Source: Methylobacter sp.
Lineage (GTDB): Bacteria > Pseudomonadota > Gammaproteobacteria > Methylococcales > Methylomonadaceae
Length of the DNA stretch: 64,000 nt
Reading direction: 5' to 3'
Assembly: GCF_023227905.1 (NCBI RefSeq)
Contig: NZ_JALOCF010000014.1
Location: 1-64,000, forward strand
The notes beneath the pieces were generated by a model that made no database searches, was not told the DNA's origin, and worked only from the letters and a program-made list of their open reading frames with translations. Positions within the stretch are counted from its first letter, which is position 1. Each line of letters starts with the position of its first letter. This document shows, in pieces, positions 1-8,403 of this stretch. The position numbers and the translations under genes are program-made.

Positions 1-302
1 TAAAGCCATTGAGTAGTTTTCGTCATTTGCGAATACTTTAGTTTCAGTAGATTTTACGAGGTGTACTGTCCTCGGCATGCGCTTAAGGTTTCGCTACCCA
101 CGTCGAAGCCATGTCGCCCCCCGTGATGCGTATATTATACGAATTGACCAAAAATTGTACAATTATTTTCTATACCTCTATTTACAAGGACTTGGGCTTA
201 CTGAAGCTTTTTTCTATGAGAAGTACACTATAAAAGTGCGTAAATTGTATTGTCGCCATTCCGGCAGGAATTACCGGGATGGCGATAAATAAGGTGTCTG
301 CG
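1..302. other. Intergenic stretch at window start
   Basis: No convincing gene is seen; the one open frame on plus has no family features and no ribosome binding site. The segment is AT-rich. Its only clear structure is the hairpin at 253-285, just beyond the stop codon of the minus-strand GTPase gene. Confidence 0.6.
253..285. repeat. 12-bp-stem hairpin, REP-like
   Basis: TCGCCATTCCGG and CCGGGATGGCGA pair as a 12-bp stem with a single G/T wobble and a 9-nt loop. It lies downstream of the minus-strand GTPase operon, so it may act as its terminator or be a dispersed REP-type palindrome. No T-run follows on either side. Confidence 0.6.
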
Positions 303-1919
303 CTAATCAATCAACATTCGGACCAGCGGGCTGTCGCTGTCTATTGGTGATTGTCGGTCGGAGGCAGCGCAAAGCTCAATAATCCCGTCTAGCTGTTTGA
401 GTTGTTCAGAATGCTGATTGCCGAAGTTTTCTATCACCTGCTGTATTTCACTATCTATGATGTTGCTGGCATTGTTCAGTCCTTTGTTTAATCCTCTTAG
501 GGCGCTTTTTTCCAACGACGGCTTTAACTTTTTCAGGATAAAAAACGGAGTCAGCCAAGTAATGGCGATTAATAGACTGCTATGTATCGCAAAATCTACG
601 CCCAAATATTCCACATCAGTCATGTTGCTGGTGTAGTAGCCGATAAAAACCTGATAGCCGACCCAGCAAATGGCGGCGAGCGGCAGGACGATTTCGCATA
701 GGCGCATAAACTTTAAAAATCCGCGATGCAAAGCATTGCCGGGGTTCGCCAAGGCTTGCCTGGCAGACAGCTCGCTTTGTGCCTGGACTATTTTGGGCGC
801 TTTTTCACGTAGCGCGGACAGCTGTTTTTTAAGCGGGCTCACCGGAACGCCCAACTGGTCGGCATTAATGACGAATTCATCCAACGCATCGTCAAAGCGG
901 GCTTCCGACCAGTCATCCCACAAGTTGAGTTTAGCGCCGCTGGTTGTATATTTGGCTGTTGCAGGATTGTTTAATAAATCGGCCGCGTGATCGGCATAGT
1001 GTTTCGCCAATTGTTGGATAGGCCACGCAAAGCCCTGTTGCAGCACGTGGGCTGAACGTTGCCATTGCTCTTGCCAAAGCGTCGGTAGTTGTTGGAAAGC
1101 CGATACCGAACCCAGTAACCGCCGGGTGCCTTGCAGATTTTGCCTTAACTCGTCTTTTTTAATCTGGGAGCTTCTTTGCTCCAGTTGCGCAACAATATGC
1201 TCGGTTGCTAAGGAGCTAATCGTCGATTCCAATTGGACAAACTCATCGGCTTGCAAGCTTTCGCCGCATATGGTTTTGAATATGACCGGATCGGTAAAAC
1301 CGGCTTTATGCAGCTGTTGCTTGAAATCTTCATACTGTTCGGTTTGTCCTCTGTCCCACTGGTTCAGGACAAATAACCAGGCATGTCTGCCGCCTTCTGC
1401 AAGCAGCAAGCGCCAGGCTTTTTCATCCCGATAGCGTTCCGGGCTGACCACATAGATCAGCACATCGATATGCGGCAACCATTCCAGCACCTGACGTTTA
1501 TTACTTTGTTCGGTGCTGTCGAAGTCGGGCATATCGATCCAGATGACGTTTTTCCTGGACTCATTATCATGCTCGGAGGTCTTGATCTGCGCCAGCGGCA
1601 ATTGTTCGGGCAAATGCTTGATGGCAACGCTGTGATGATGGTAGAGCGTGACTTCCCGCGACGTAGGTCGCACAATTCCGGCTCTGGCGATGGCCTTGCC
1701 TGCCAAGCGGTTGAGTAAGGAGCTCTTGCCGACGCCGGTTCCGCCCATAAATGCGACAATTAGCGGCCTGGAACCGCTATGGTTAAACAAGGTATCGGGA
1801 GTTCTGGTATCGACGTCGCTTAATTGCTGTGCAACATCAGTATTAATCCAGCCTGCTGCCAGGGCCTGCTCAGCCCAGCGCTTTGTTGTTTGTACCAAAC
1901 TAGAGTAATCGTAAGCCAT
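303..1919 (-). CDS. Dynamin-like membrane GTPase, second of a pair
   Basis: A 538-residue GTP-binding protein. The P-loop GGTGVGKSS is at residues 59-67, the G3 region reads DMPDFDS (129-135, Asp where most GTPases have Gly), and the G4 motif is NQWD (186-189). Two hydrophobic segments at about residues 405-465 suggest a hairpin in the inner membrane, and the middle is helical. This layout resembles the YcjX/dynamin-like group rather than small Ras-type GTPases. The gene overlaps the end of its upstream partner by 20 bp, so the two are probably co-translated and may form a heteromer. No specific role (membrane remodelling, stress, envelope) can be assigned from sequence. Confidence 0.75.
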   Translation of the reverse strand: MAYDYSSLVQTTKRWAEQALAAGWINTDVAQQLSDVDTRTPDTLFNHSGSRPLIVAFMGGTGVGKSSLLNRLAGKAIARAGIVRPTSREVTLYHHHSVAIKHLPEQLPLAQIKTSEHDNESRKNVIWIDMPDFDSTEQSNKRQVLEWLPHIDVLIYVVSPERYRDEKAWRLLLAEGGRHAWLFVLNQWDRGQTEQYEDFKQQLHKAGFTDPVIFKTICGESLQADEFVQLESTISSLATEHIVAQLEQRSSQIKKDELRQNLQGTRRLLGSVSAFQQLPTLWQEQWQRSAHVLQQGFAWPIQQLAKHYADHAADLLNNPATAKYTTSGAKLNLWDDWSEARFDDALDEFVINADQLGVPVSPLKKQLSALREKAPKIVQAQSELSARQALANPGNALHRGFLKFMRLCEIVLPLAAICWVGYQVFIGYYTSNMTDVEYLGVDFAIHSSLLIAITWLTPFFILKKLKPSLEKSALRGLNKGLNNASNIIDSEIQQVIENFGNQHSEQLKQLDGIIELCAASDRQSPIDSDSPLVRMLID

Positions 1920-3639
1920 GGCGCTTTTCTGTTAGTTGAAGCTCTGCCGCACGCAGCTGGTCAGGAGATATATTAAAATAAGTCGTCATCGATAGTTGCT
2001 CTGGCAATTGCAAAAGCTTAAGGCGTAGGCTGTCGATAAATAACGCCTGTTTTACGGTATTGAATTGGTTGTGTTTTAACTCGGCTTCCACTTTATGCAT
2101 GTAGCCCCCGACGGCGCTTTCAGCCAGCAACGAAGTAACGGTTAGCATCGCCGGAGCAATAACCAAATCATGCAGGCCTATGCCGCCCATATAAAAAGTC
2201 ATCGCAATAACGGTAGCATCGGCAGTGGCCCGGGTTGCCCGCAAGCTGTTTAACACGACCGGCTGTTCTTGCAGTTTGTAATACAACCGATACGCCGCGC
2301 TTTCCACATCCTGCTGAAAAGACAGATGATATTTTTTCGCAGCTTCGGAAAAATCCTGTAACGTGTCCTGCCGCTGGCTGCGTAACAGGCTGTTTAGTTG
2401 CCGCCACCACTGGCTCTGTTGGCTTTGATCGGCTCTATCCAGCAGTCTGTCGGCCAGTTGAATCAGCGTATGTTCGGCTATTTGATTTAACAGGGCTATT
2501 TCATAACTGCTGTCTGCAATATGCAGGCTTTTACGTCTCAGTTTCATGATCTGCCTGATCGGCCAGGTCAAGACCTGGCGAGTCCCGGCCAGAAGGCGAG
2601 CCAATCCGGGTATTTCCATTAAATTCAGCAATTCCGTCATCGCAAGCTGAAAGGTTTCGTAATGGTGCGGGTGATTCAGGTAATCGCGCTGGTAACTTTC
2701 CATCGCCTGTTTGATCATCAAGTCGATCAATTCATGCCAGTCATTTAATGACTTATGTTCGGCATAAACCGGTTCCAGCCAGGTTTGCCAGTGACTTTTC
2801 AATAACTCCTGTTCAAATCGCGCGTGTTTTTCCAAACGGACTTTGCTCGCTAATTGCTTAAGCAACTGCTGTCTGGACTCGGGCCATACCGGCAGTCCTC
2901 CCGGCTTTTGATAATACAGAGAAACGACCTCGGGAAATTCATCGGTTCTGGCTTGCCGCCATTTTTCCTGTAATGATTGGATAATGACCGATTCGGAACC
3001 TTCAACCAGTTTATTCAGGCAGATAATGGTCGGCTGATGCAGTTCTTCAATAGCGGCCATGATGTCCCAGACCGACTGGTCGGCATATTTTTCCTTGCTG
3101 ACCACCAGAATAACCATATCCGCCAGGGCAACCGCCCTGATCACGCCTTCCCGGTATGTCGCGGAGTCTATCGAATCGAAATCAGGCGTATCCCATAAGA
3201 CGCCGTCGGGCAAGAGTTCTGAAACCGTAGTGTTTTCGGTTAACGAGTAGCAATCGTGCCGGTCTTTGCTGAGCTGGGATCGCTGCAATTGCTGGAAGCG
3301 CCCGAAATAGCGTTGCAGGCCGGTACAGTCCTGGGCACTGATGCCGTTGCAAAACCCCTGCGGGTGAATCGTGTAACCCGCCAACGGGCTGACTCCGGCA
3401 GCATTGCTGTTTAATAACACGTTGACCAGCGAGCTTTTTCCGGCCTGAGTCGGCCCCACCACCGCCATATGCAACACCGGTTGCTGCGACGCTTCGATCA
3501 GCTGGCCCTTGCGGATAAAAGCTTCCGCCAAAATCAGCTGATCGATCCGTTGTTGATAGCTAATTTTGACAGACTCATTGCCCAGTTGCGCCAAAACGGC
3601 TTGGTAACGTTGTTTTAATAATTGGATAAATTCCAGCAT
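1900..3639 (-). CDS. Dynamin-like membrane GTPase, first of a pair
   Basis: A 579-residue GTPase related in plan to its downstream neighbour. The P-loop is GPTQAGKSS (62-70), the G3 region reads DTPDFDS, and the G4 motif is NKLV. A hydrophobic stretch near residues 480-520 could insert in the membrane. Both partners carry the same DxPDFDS in place of canonical DxxG, which argues that they arose by duplication. The start is ATG, in the 129-bp gap shared with the divergent lipoprotein gene. Paired, overlapping dynamin-like GTPases recall bacterial dynamin pairs that act as heterocomplexes. That is an analogy, not proof. Confidence 0.75.
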   Translation of the reverse strand: MLEFIQLLKQRYQAVLAQLGNESVKISYQQRIDQLILAEAFIRKGQLIEASQQPVLHMAVVGPTQAGKSSLVNVLLNSNAAGVSPLAGYTIHPQGFCNGISAQDCTGLQRYFGRFQQLQRSQLSKDRHDCYSLTENTTVSELLPDGVLWDTPDFDSIDSATYREGVIRAVALADMVILVVSKEKYADQSVWDIMAAIEELHQPTIICLNKLVEGSESVIIQSLQEKWRQARTDEFPEVVSLYYQKPGGLPVWPESRQQLLKQLASKVRLEKHARFEQELLKSHWQTWLEPVYAEHKSLNDWHELIDLMIKQAMESYQRDYLNHPHHYETFQLAMTELLNLMEIPGLARLLAGTRQVLTWPIRQIMKLRRKSLHIADSSYEIALLNQIAEHTLIQLADRLLDRADQSQQSQWWRQLNSLLRSQRQDTLQDFSEAAKKYHLSFQQDVESAAYRLYYKLQEQPVVLNSLRATRATADATVIAMTFYMGGIGLHDLVIAPAMLTVTSLLAESAVGGYMHKVEAELKHNQFNTVKQALFIDSLRLKLLQLPEQLSMTTYFNISPDQLRAAELQLTEKRHGLRLL

Positions 3640-3768
3640 AAAAAGCTAGCTCAGGATTATAATGACTGACTATTTTACTTCGTTTGACAATCCTGCGTTA
3701 TATAATAACTCTTGCAAACCATGTAAATATCATGACATGCGTCCCCACTTAAACTTGAGGTTATCTTT

Positions 3769-4200
3769 ATGAAGAAACTCCCTATTCTTCTGCTCATTCT
3801 CTGCTGCACATCGTTAATTGCCTGCAGCAAGGGGCAACAAATCAATGGTCATACCACCCGTACCGCTTTCAGGTCAGTAAAAGCGTTAAAAAACCGCTTG
3901 TCTCCCGATGCTCGCATTGAGTTTGAAGTCTCTTTCTGGATGCTTCGCGACTCTATTAAAGATGAAAAAGAGTTTCTTAACACGGTTGACGGTAAAAAAC
4001 CTGAGGAGATCATTGCCATGGGCAAAGAACTTTATCAGCAACGAAAAAATAGCGGCTTTGCAGGCTATGAAAAGTACACCAGCTGGGAGGATATGATCGC
4101 CAAATTCGGCAAGGAAAGAATTGATCAAGATAACCGCAAAGGTCAAAAAGAAGATCCCAAAGACAAAGACAAAGCCAACGACATCATGTACAAGCTCTAA
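3769..4200 (+). CDS. Small predicted lipoprotein (DUF6694-like)
   Basis: A 143-residue protein with a lipoprotein signal: a basic start, a hydrophobic run, then the lipobox LIAC with Cys19 as lipidation site. The mature part is charged and helical and ends in a Lys/Asp-rich tail. The lack of an Asp after the Cys suggests outer-membrane sorting under the Lol rule. The family match is from memory and tentative; no function is known to me. It is divergent from the GTPase pair and converges on the next minus-strand gene with only 2 bp between stop codons. Confidence 0.7.
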   Translation: MKKLPILLLILCCTSLIACSKGQQINGHTTRTAFRSVKALKNRLSPDARIEFEVSFWMLRDSIKDEKEFLNTVDGKKPEEIIAMGKELYQQRKNSGFAGYEKYTSWEDMIAKFGKERIDQDNRKGQKEDPKDKDKANDIMYKL

Positions 4201-4202
4201 TT

Positions 4203-4895
4203 TTACCGGCTGGGCAGGGCTTTTTGATCGGTTAATGCCGCAACAAATTGACTTGCCTCAGCGATGGTCTGCTCCATCGCATTGATAAGCTGCGAAATAT
4301 CAATCCCTATCTCAATAAATTCATGCCTTAATGCCGCAATCGCCTGGGCGTTAAGGTTATGCTTCAAATACAACACCTGATCTTTGAACGCCGCCAACAC
4401 CGGCTGGATTTTAGCTTCAGCCCGATGCATGGACTTGATAAGCCGGGCGTAATTTTGCCGGGCTATCTTTAACTGCTGCTTGCTATGCGCACGCAAGTTA
4501 CGGTTAGTGTATTCATTGAGTTCGCTTTCCCATTCTTTAAACAACGCCTCGCTAACCTGTTCAATCGCCCTGATTCTGTTGCTTACCGAGTCGGATTTAG
4601 CACAGCAAAACTGGTACTGCCTGTTGAGCAGGTTATATTTATGGTCAAGCACCGTTTCATTGACGCAAACCAGGCTCTTAAACCGCTCCAGCGCATCTTC
4701 AAACTCATTTTTGGTTTCTCGTAACCCCACGCAAGCCTGCTCGACATGAACAACGACAATATCGCGCTTATGCTCGCCAATCGATTCTCTGGCACTGTAA
4801 ATAAAAGTGCGAATTTTTTTGGAGAGAAGGCTTCTGATTAAATTTAACACTGTTTTTACCAAATTGTTGGTTGCCGATTTATTTTGGTCGGCCAT
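4203..4895 (-). CDS. DUF2959 family helical protein
   Basis: A 230-residue, almost wholly alpha-helical protein. Family-typical segments are HKRDIVVVHVE near residue 42, ALFKEWESELNEYTN in the middle, and RAEAKIQPVLAAFKDQVL followed by KHNLNAQAIA in the C-terminal half. No signal peptide or obvious catalytic motif is visible, and the heptad pattern suggests coiled coil. The function of the family is not known to me. It is monocistronic on minus, between cysS and the lipoprotein gene. Confidence 0.75.
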   Translation of the reverse strand: MADQNKSATNNLVKTVLNLIRSLLSKKIRTFIYSARESIGEHKRDIVVVHVEQACVGLRETKNEFEDALERFKSLVCVNETVLDHKYNLLNRQYQFCCAKSDSVSNRIRAIEQVSEALFKEWESELNEYTNRNLRAHSKQQLKIARQNYARLIKSMHRAEAKIQPVLAAFKDQVLYLKHNLNAQAIAALRHEFIEIGIDISQLINAMEQTIAEASQFVAALTDQKALPSR

Positions 4896-4977
4896 TAAAA
4901 CCTTGGGTTATGTGCGTGCATTCCATTAATTGGTTGCATTGCTTTCATGATCTTGTGAAATGCCGACACTCACCTGG

Positions 4978-6366
4978 TTATTCACGCCGCCAGCTGGTTG
5001 TGCCGTCGGGAGAATCTTCCAGAATCACACCCTGTTCTTTCAGGTCGTTACGGATTTTATCGGCCAAAGCCCAGTCTTTGGCTTTTTTGGCATCCAGACG
5101 CGCCTGGATTTGTTGCTCGATTTCACCTTCTCCAAGCACCGCATCTCCGCCGGCTTTAAGAAACGTATCAGGATCATCCTGCAATATTCCTAATAAGCCG
5201 CCTAAAAGCTTGAGACTCGACGCTAATTCCCCAATCTTTTCAATCTTATTTTCTTTTTTTGCGGTATTAAGCTCTCTCGTCAGATCGAACAACACTGACA
5301 ATGCGACCGGCGTATTAAAATCATCATCCATCGCCTGTTCAAAACGGGTTTTATAAGTGTTCTCGATAGCCGCATCCTCTACGGCTTCCACTCCCCTCAG
5401 AGCGGTATAGAGCCGGATTAAAGCCGCTTTTGCGTCATTGAGCTGCTCATCGGAATAATTCAGCGGACTGCGGTAATGGCTGGAAAGTATGAAAAAGCGA
5501 ATGATCTCAGGCTTGTACTGGTTCAACACCTCGCGCACAGTAAAGAAATTACCCAGAGACTTGGACATTTTTTCATTATCAACGCGGACAAAGCCGTTGT
5601 GCATCCACAGGTTGACAAACTTCTCGCCGGTCGCGCCTTCCGACTGGGCAATCTCATTTTCATGATGCGGAAACTGCAAGTCCATGCCGCCGCCATGGAT
5701 GTCGAAATGATTACCCAAACAACAGGTAGACATCGCAGAGCATTCGATATGCCAACCGGGACGCCCCAGGCCCCAAGGCGAATCCCAGGCAGGCTCGTTA
5801 GCCTTGGCCATCTTCCATAATACAAAATCCATCGGATTGCGCTTGGCCAGATCGACATCAACCCGCTCTCCAGCCTGTAGATCGTCCAGATTTTTGCCTG
5901 ATAACCGGCCGTAATCCTTAAACTTGGAGACCGCATAAAATACGTCGCCGTTAGTGCCTACATAAGCCAAGCCTTTGTCCACCAGGGTTTTAATCATCGC
6001 GATAATGTCGTCGATGGACTGCGTTGCCCTGGGTTCCAGATCGGGCGGCAAAACGGCCAGTGCTCGCTCATCCTCGTGCATTGCATCAATAAAACGCGCA
6101 GTCAACTGGCTGTATTCTTCGCCGTTTTCGAGTGCCCGCTGAATGATTTTGTCGTCGATATCGGTAATGTTGCGCACATAAGTTAATTCATATCCCTGGT
6201 AGCGAAAATAACGCGCAACCGTATCGAAAACCACCATGACCCGCGCATGCCCGATATGACAATAGTCGTAAACCGTCATGCCGCAGACGTACATGCCGAC
6301 CTTGCCCGCTACGCGCGGCTGGAACGGTTCTTTTTTTCGGGTCAAAGTATTATATATTTTCAACAT
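4978..6366 (-). CDS. cysS: Cysteinyl-tRNA synthetase
   Basis: Charges tRNA-Cys in the cytoplasm. It is a class I synthetase of 462 residues, the usual length. The HIGH motif is exact (37-40) and KMSKS is at 266-270. Zinc ligands Cys28, Cys209, His234 and Glu238 are present in the expected contexts (VCGMTVYD, HIECSAMS, PHHENE). The C-terminal anticodon-binding part is complete. The gene is divergent from the cyclophilin gene, with about 146 bp between the two starts. Essential housekeeping function; nothing odd. Confidence 0.97.
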   Translation of the reverse strand: MLKIYNTLTRKKEPFQPRVAGKVGMYVCGMTVYDYCHIGHARVMVVFDTVARYFRYQGYELTYVRNITDIDDKIIQRALENGEEYSQLTARFIDAMHEDERALAVLPPDLEPRATQSIDDIIAMIKTLVDKGLAYVGTNGDVFYAVSKFKDYGRLSGKNLDDLQAGERVDVDLAKRNPMDFVLWKMAKANEPAWDSPWGLGRPGWHIECSAMSTCCLGNHFDIHGGGMDLQFPHHENEIAQSEGATGEKFVNLWMHNGFVRVDNEKMSKSLGNFFTVREVLNQYKPEIIRFFILSSHYRSPLNYSDEQLNDAKAALIRLYTALRGVEAVEDAAIENTYKTRFEQAMDDDFNTPVALSVLFDLTRELNTAKKENKIEKIGELASSLKLLGGLLGILQDDPDTFLKAGGDAVLGEGEIEQQIQARLDAKKAKDWALADKIRNDLKEQGVILEDSPDGTTSWRRE

Positions 6367-6512
6367 GTCATTAAATTATTCAATTAGGCGAGTTTCCATT
6401 GCCGATAAATCGGGGCAGGTTAAACAAATCCGTACAATCTACCAAGCGTATGCTTCTCTTTCAAGACAAAAACACTTAGAATTTATTTTTGCATCACTCT
6501 ATAAGGAAAACC

Positions 6513-7094
6513 ATGCGCACTTTCATTTTCTCCATGATGCTGCTTTTAACCACAACACTCTCATTCGCAACGGAAAACAAAATGTCTGATACTCCATCAA
6601 AAGTTAAATTAACAACCTCTCTGGGTGAAATCGTTATTCAGCTGAATCCTGAAAAAGCGCCTATTTCATCGGCAAACTTTCTGACTTATGTTAATGAAGG
6701 CTTTTACAACGGCACCATTTTCCATCGCATCATCCCTGGGTTTATGGCGCAAGGCGGTGGTTTTGACACCGACTTCAACCAGAAAGCGGTTCATGACCCG
6801 ATCAAAAATGAAGCCGATAACGGCTTGCCAAACAAGCGCGGCACCATCGCCATGGCGCGCACCAACGTTCCTGATTCGGCAACAGCCCAGTTTTTCATTA
6901 ACTATAAAGATAACTCCTTTCTGAACTATAGCAGCCCGACAACTAGCGGCTGGGGCTACGCGGTATTCGGCGAAGTCATTGAAGGCATGGATATTGTCGA
7001 TGAAATGGCCAAGCAACCAACAGGTAACCGTGGCGGCCACCAGGATGTGCCTAAAACCAATATCGTTATAGAAAAATCTGAAGTTATACAATAG
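6513..7094 (+). CDS. Periplasmic peptidyl-prolyl isomerase, cyclophilin type
   Basis: A 193-residue cyclophilin that would catalyse cis-trans isomerisation of proline bonds in exported proteins. The start is set at the ATG preceded by AAGGA; an in-frame upstream start would add eight residues and lacks such a site. Residues 1-20 form a signal peptide. The core contains FHRIIPGFMAQGG, with the catalytic Arg, and the family-typical GYAVFGEVIEGMD. Its size and export signal fit PpiA-type enzymes. The gene is followed directly by the heptamer array. Confidence 0.9.
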   Translation: MRTFIFSMMLLLTTTLSFATENKMSDTPSKVKLTTSLGEIVIQLNPEKAPISSANFLTYVNEGFYNGTIFHRIIPGFMAQGGGFDTDFNQKAVHDPIKNEADNGLPNKRGTIAMARTNVPDSATAQFFINYKDNSFLNYSSPTTSGWGYAVFGEVIEGMDIVDEMAKQPTGNRGGHQDVPKTNIVIEKSEVIQ

Positions 7095-7108
7095 ACGAAA
7101 GGCGCAAG

Positions 7109-7291
7109 GCTAAGGGCGAAAAAATCGATCGCGCCCTTAGCTCTTAGCTCTTAGCTCTTAGCTCTTAGCCCTTAGCTCTTAGCTCTTAGCCCTTAGCTCT
7201 TAGCCCTTAGCCCTTAGCCCTTAGCCCTTAGCCCTTAGCCCTTAGCCCTTAGCCCTTAGCTCTTAGCTCTTTTAGCCCTTTTAGCCCTTAG
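7109..7291. repeat. Heptamer tandem array CYCTTAG grown from a stem-loop arm
   Basis: GCTAAGGGCG (7109-7118) pairs perfectly with CGCCCTTAGC (7132-7141), making a 10-bp stem just after the cyclophilin stop codon. From 7134 the right-arm unit continues as 19 uninterrupted heptamers CCCTTAG or CTCTTAG to 7266. Three looser units, two with an extra TT, run to 7291. The array ends 14 bp before the lpxH start. It looks like slippage expansion of one arm of a terminator-like hairpin, so copy number is probably variable between strains. Confidence 0.95.
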
Positions 7292-7305
7292 CCTCTCACT
7301 CGCCT

Positions 7306-8031
7306 TTGAATCAAGAAATCCTGTTCATCTCAGACCTGCATATTTCCCTGGAAAAGCCTGAAATCACCCGCCGGTTTCTTTCATTCCTGAGCAATAGAGC
7401 GCCAAAAGCCGCCGCTGTTTATATACTGGGCGATCTTTTCGATGCCTGGATAGGTGACGACGATCCTACCCCGCCTAACAATTCAATCCGAAAACAGCTT
7501 AAACAGCTGACCAGCTCAGGCACACAGGTTTATTTGCAGCAAGGCAACCGCGATTTCCTGCTGGGCAAGCGATTTTCTGAGGATACCGGAGTTACGCTAC
7601 TCGATGAGTACGCTGTCATCGATTTGCACGGCACACAAACGTTGCTTACACACGGCGATTTACTGTGTACCGACGACCTGCCCTACCAGGCATTTCGCGC
7701 TAAATCACACACTCTGGAATGGCAGCAAGCCGTGTTATCCAAGCCCTTATTTTTGCGCTTGCTGGCCGCACGCTGGTATCGTCTCCGCAGCTATTTCCAC
7801 AAGCGCAAAAAGTCCCAGGACATTATGGATGTTAACCAGGACACGGTACTTAACATTATGCGTGAACGACACTGCTTACGCTTGATCCATGGGCATACTC
7901 ACCGTCCCGCCATACATAACTTTAAAATAGACGACCAAACTGCCCAGCGTTTTGTACTTGCCGCATGGAGTAAACATACAGCCGAAGTATTATGCTGGAG
8001 CAGCGCTGGTTATCAAATCGAAGCCCTTTAG
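7306..8031 (+). CDS. lpxH: UDP-2,3-diacylglucosamine diphosphatase
   Basis: Hydrolyses UDP-2,3-diacylglucosamine to lipid X and UMP, the fourth step of lipid A synthesis, on the cytoplasmic face of the inner membrane. The 241 residues carry all metallophosphoesterase signatures: SDLH near residue 10, GDLFDAW near 42, GNRDF near 79, HGD near 112 and GHTHRP near 196. The start is TTG; no ATG lies in a place that would keep the SDLH motif. The heptamer array abuts the start and leaves no clear Shine-Dalgarno site, which is unusual for an essential gene. Confidence 0.93.
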   Translation: MNQEILFISDLHISLEKPEITRRFLSFLSNRAPKAAAVYILGDLFDAWIGDDDPTPPNNSIRKQLKQLTSSGTQVYLQQGNRDFLLGKRFSEDTGVTLLDEYAVIDLHGTQTLLTHGDLLCTDDLPYQAFRAKSHTLEWQQAVLSKPLFLRLLAARWYRLRSYFHKRKKSQDIMDVNQDTVLNIMRERHCLRLIHGHTHRPAIHNFKIDDQTAQRFVLAAWSKHTAEVLCWSSAGYQIEAL

Positions 8032-8403
8032 GCTGTATATTTGTTTTATGGCTTCAATAACCGCCAAGTCATACTCGATTTTCCAGCTTAAACGGCGTGG
8101 CAAAAAGCAATTTTATCCGCCTGCATGAGCGGATATATTGCTTCTTGGCAACAGCTCTTACGCTGCCAAGACAAGTGCCGAAGCAATTACTGAACACCCT
8201 GAGTTTTATCAAAACGTTATGGGGAATCCTTTTGCCTCAAAGCCTATAAAAGTTGACTTTTGGGGCAAAATCATTAAATTTAGGCCCCTAGAGTGAAAAT
8301 TTCCTGTCTCCATGGAACATGAAAACCACCCTAAAACTAATATTAGTCATAAAAACATAATCACTATTCTGTCAAATTAACAGAATACCAGGAGAAATTT
8401 AAT
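8032..8403. other. lpxH-xoxF intergenic region
   Basis: 372 bp without a gene. It holds an interrupted hairpin at 8105-8143 (AAGCAAT and ATCCGC pairing with GCGGAT and ATTGCTT, 8-nt loop, no T-run), the 7-7-7 dyad described separately, and an AGGAG ribosome binding site at 8390-8394 ahead of xoxF. Strong xoxF expression is expected in methanotrophs, so its promoter must lie here, but no good sigma-70 match was identified by eye. Confidence 0.6.
8366..8386. promoter_or_regulatory. Perfect 7-7-7 dyad upstream of xoxF (candidate operator)
   Basis: ATTCTGT, seven bases, then ACAGAAT form a perfect interrupted palindrome ending 17 bp before the xoxF ATG and just upstream of its AGGAG. The size suits a dimeric regulator, or a small hairpin in the leader. 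No regulator is assigned. Confidence 0.45.

Noticed and set aside
77..292. 71-codon open frame on plus at the window start
   Set aside because: No family features, no ribosome binding site, and its end overlaps the 253-285 hairpin.
7134..7291. TTAGCCC-like array as a CRISPR or telomere-type sequence
   Set aside because: Unit is 7 bp without spacers, and it grows from a local hairpin arm; neither CRISPR nor telomere organisation fits.
8105..8143. Riboswitch upstream of xoxF
   Set aside because: Only a single hairpin far from the start was seen; no known riboswitch consensus or alternative terminator is apparent.
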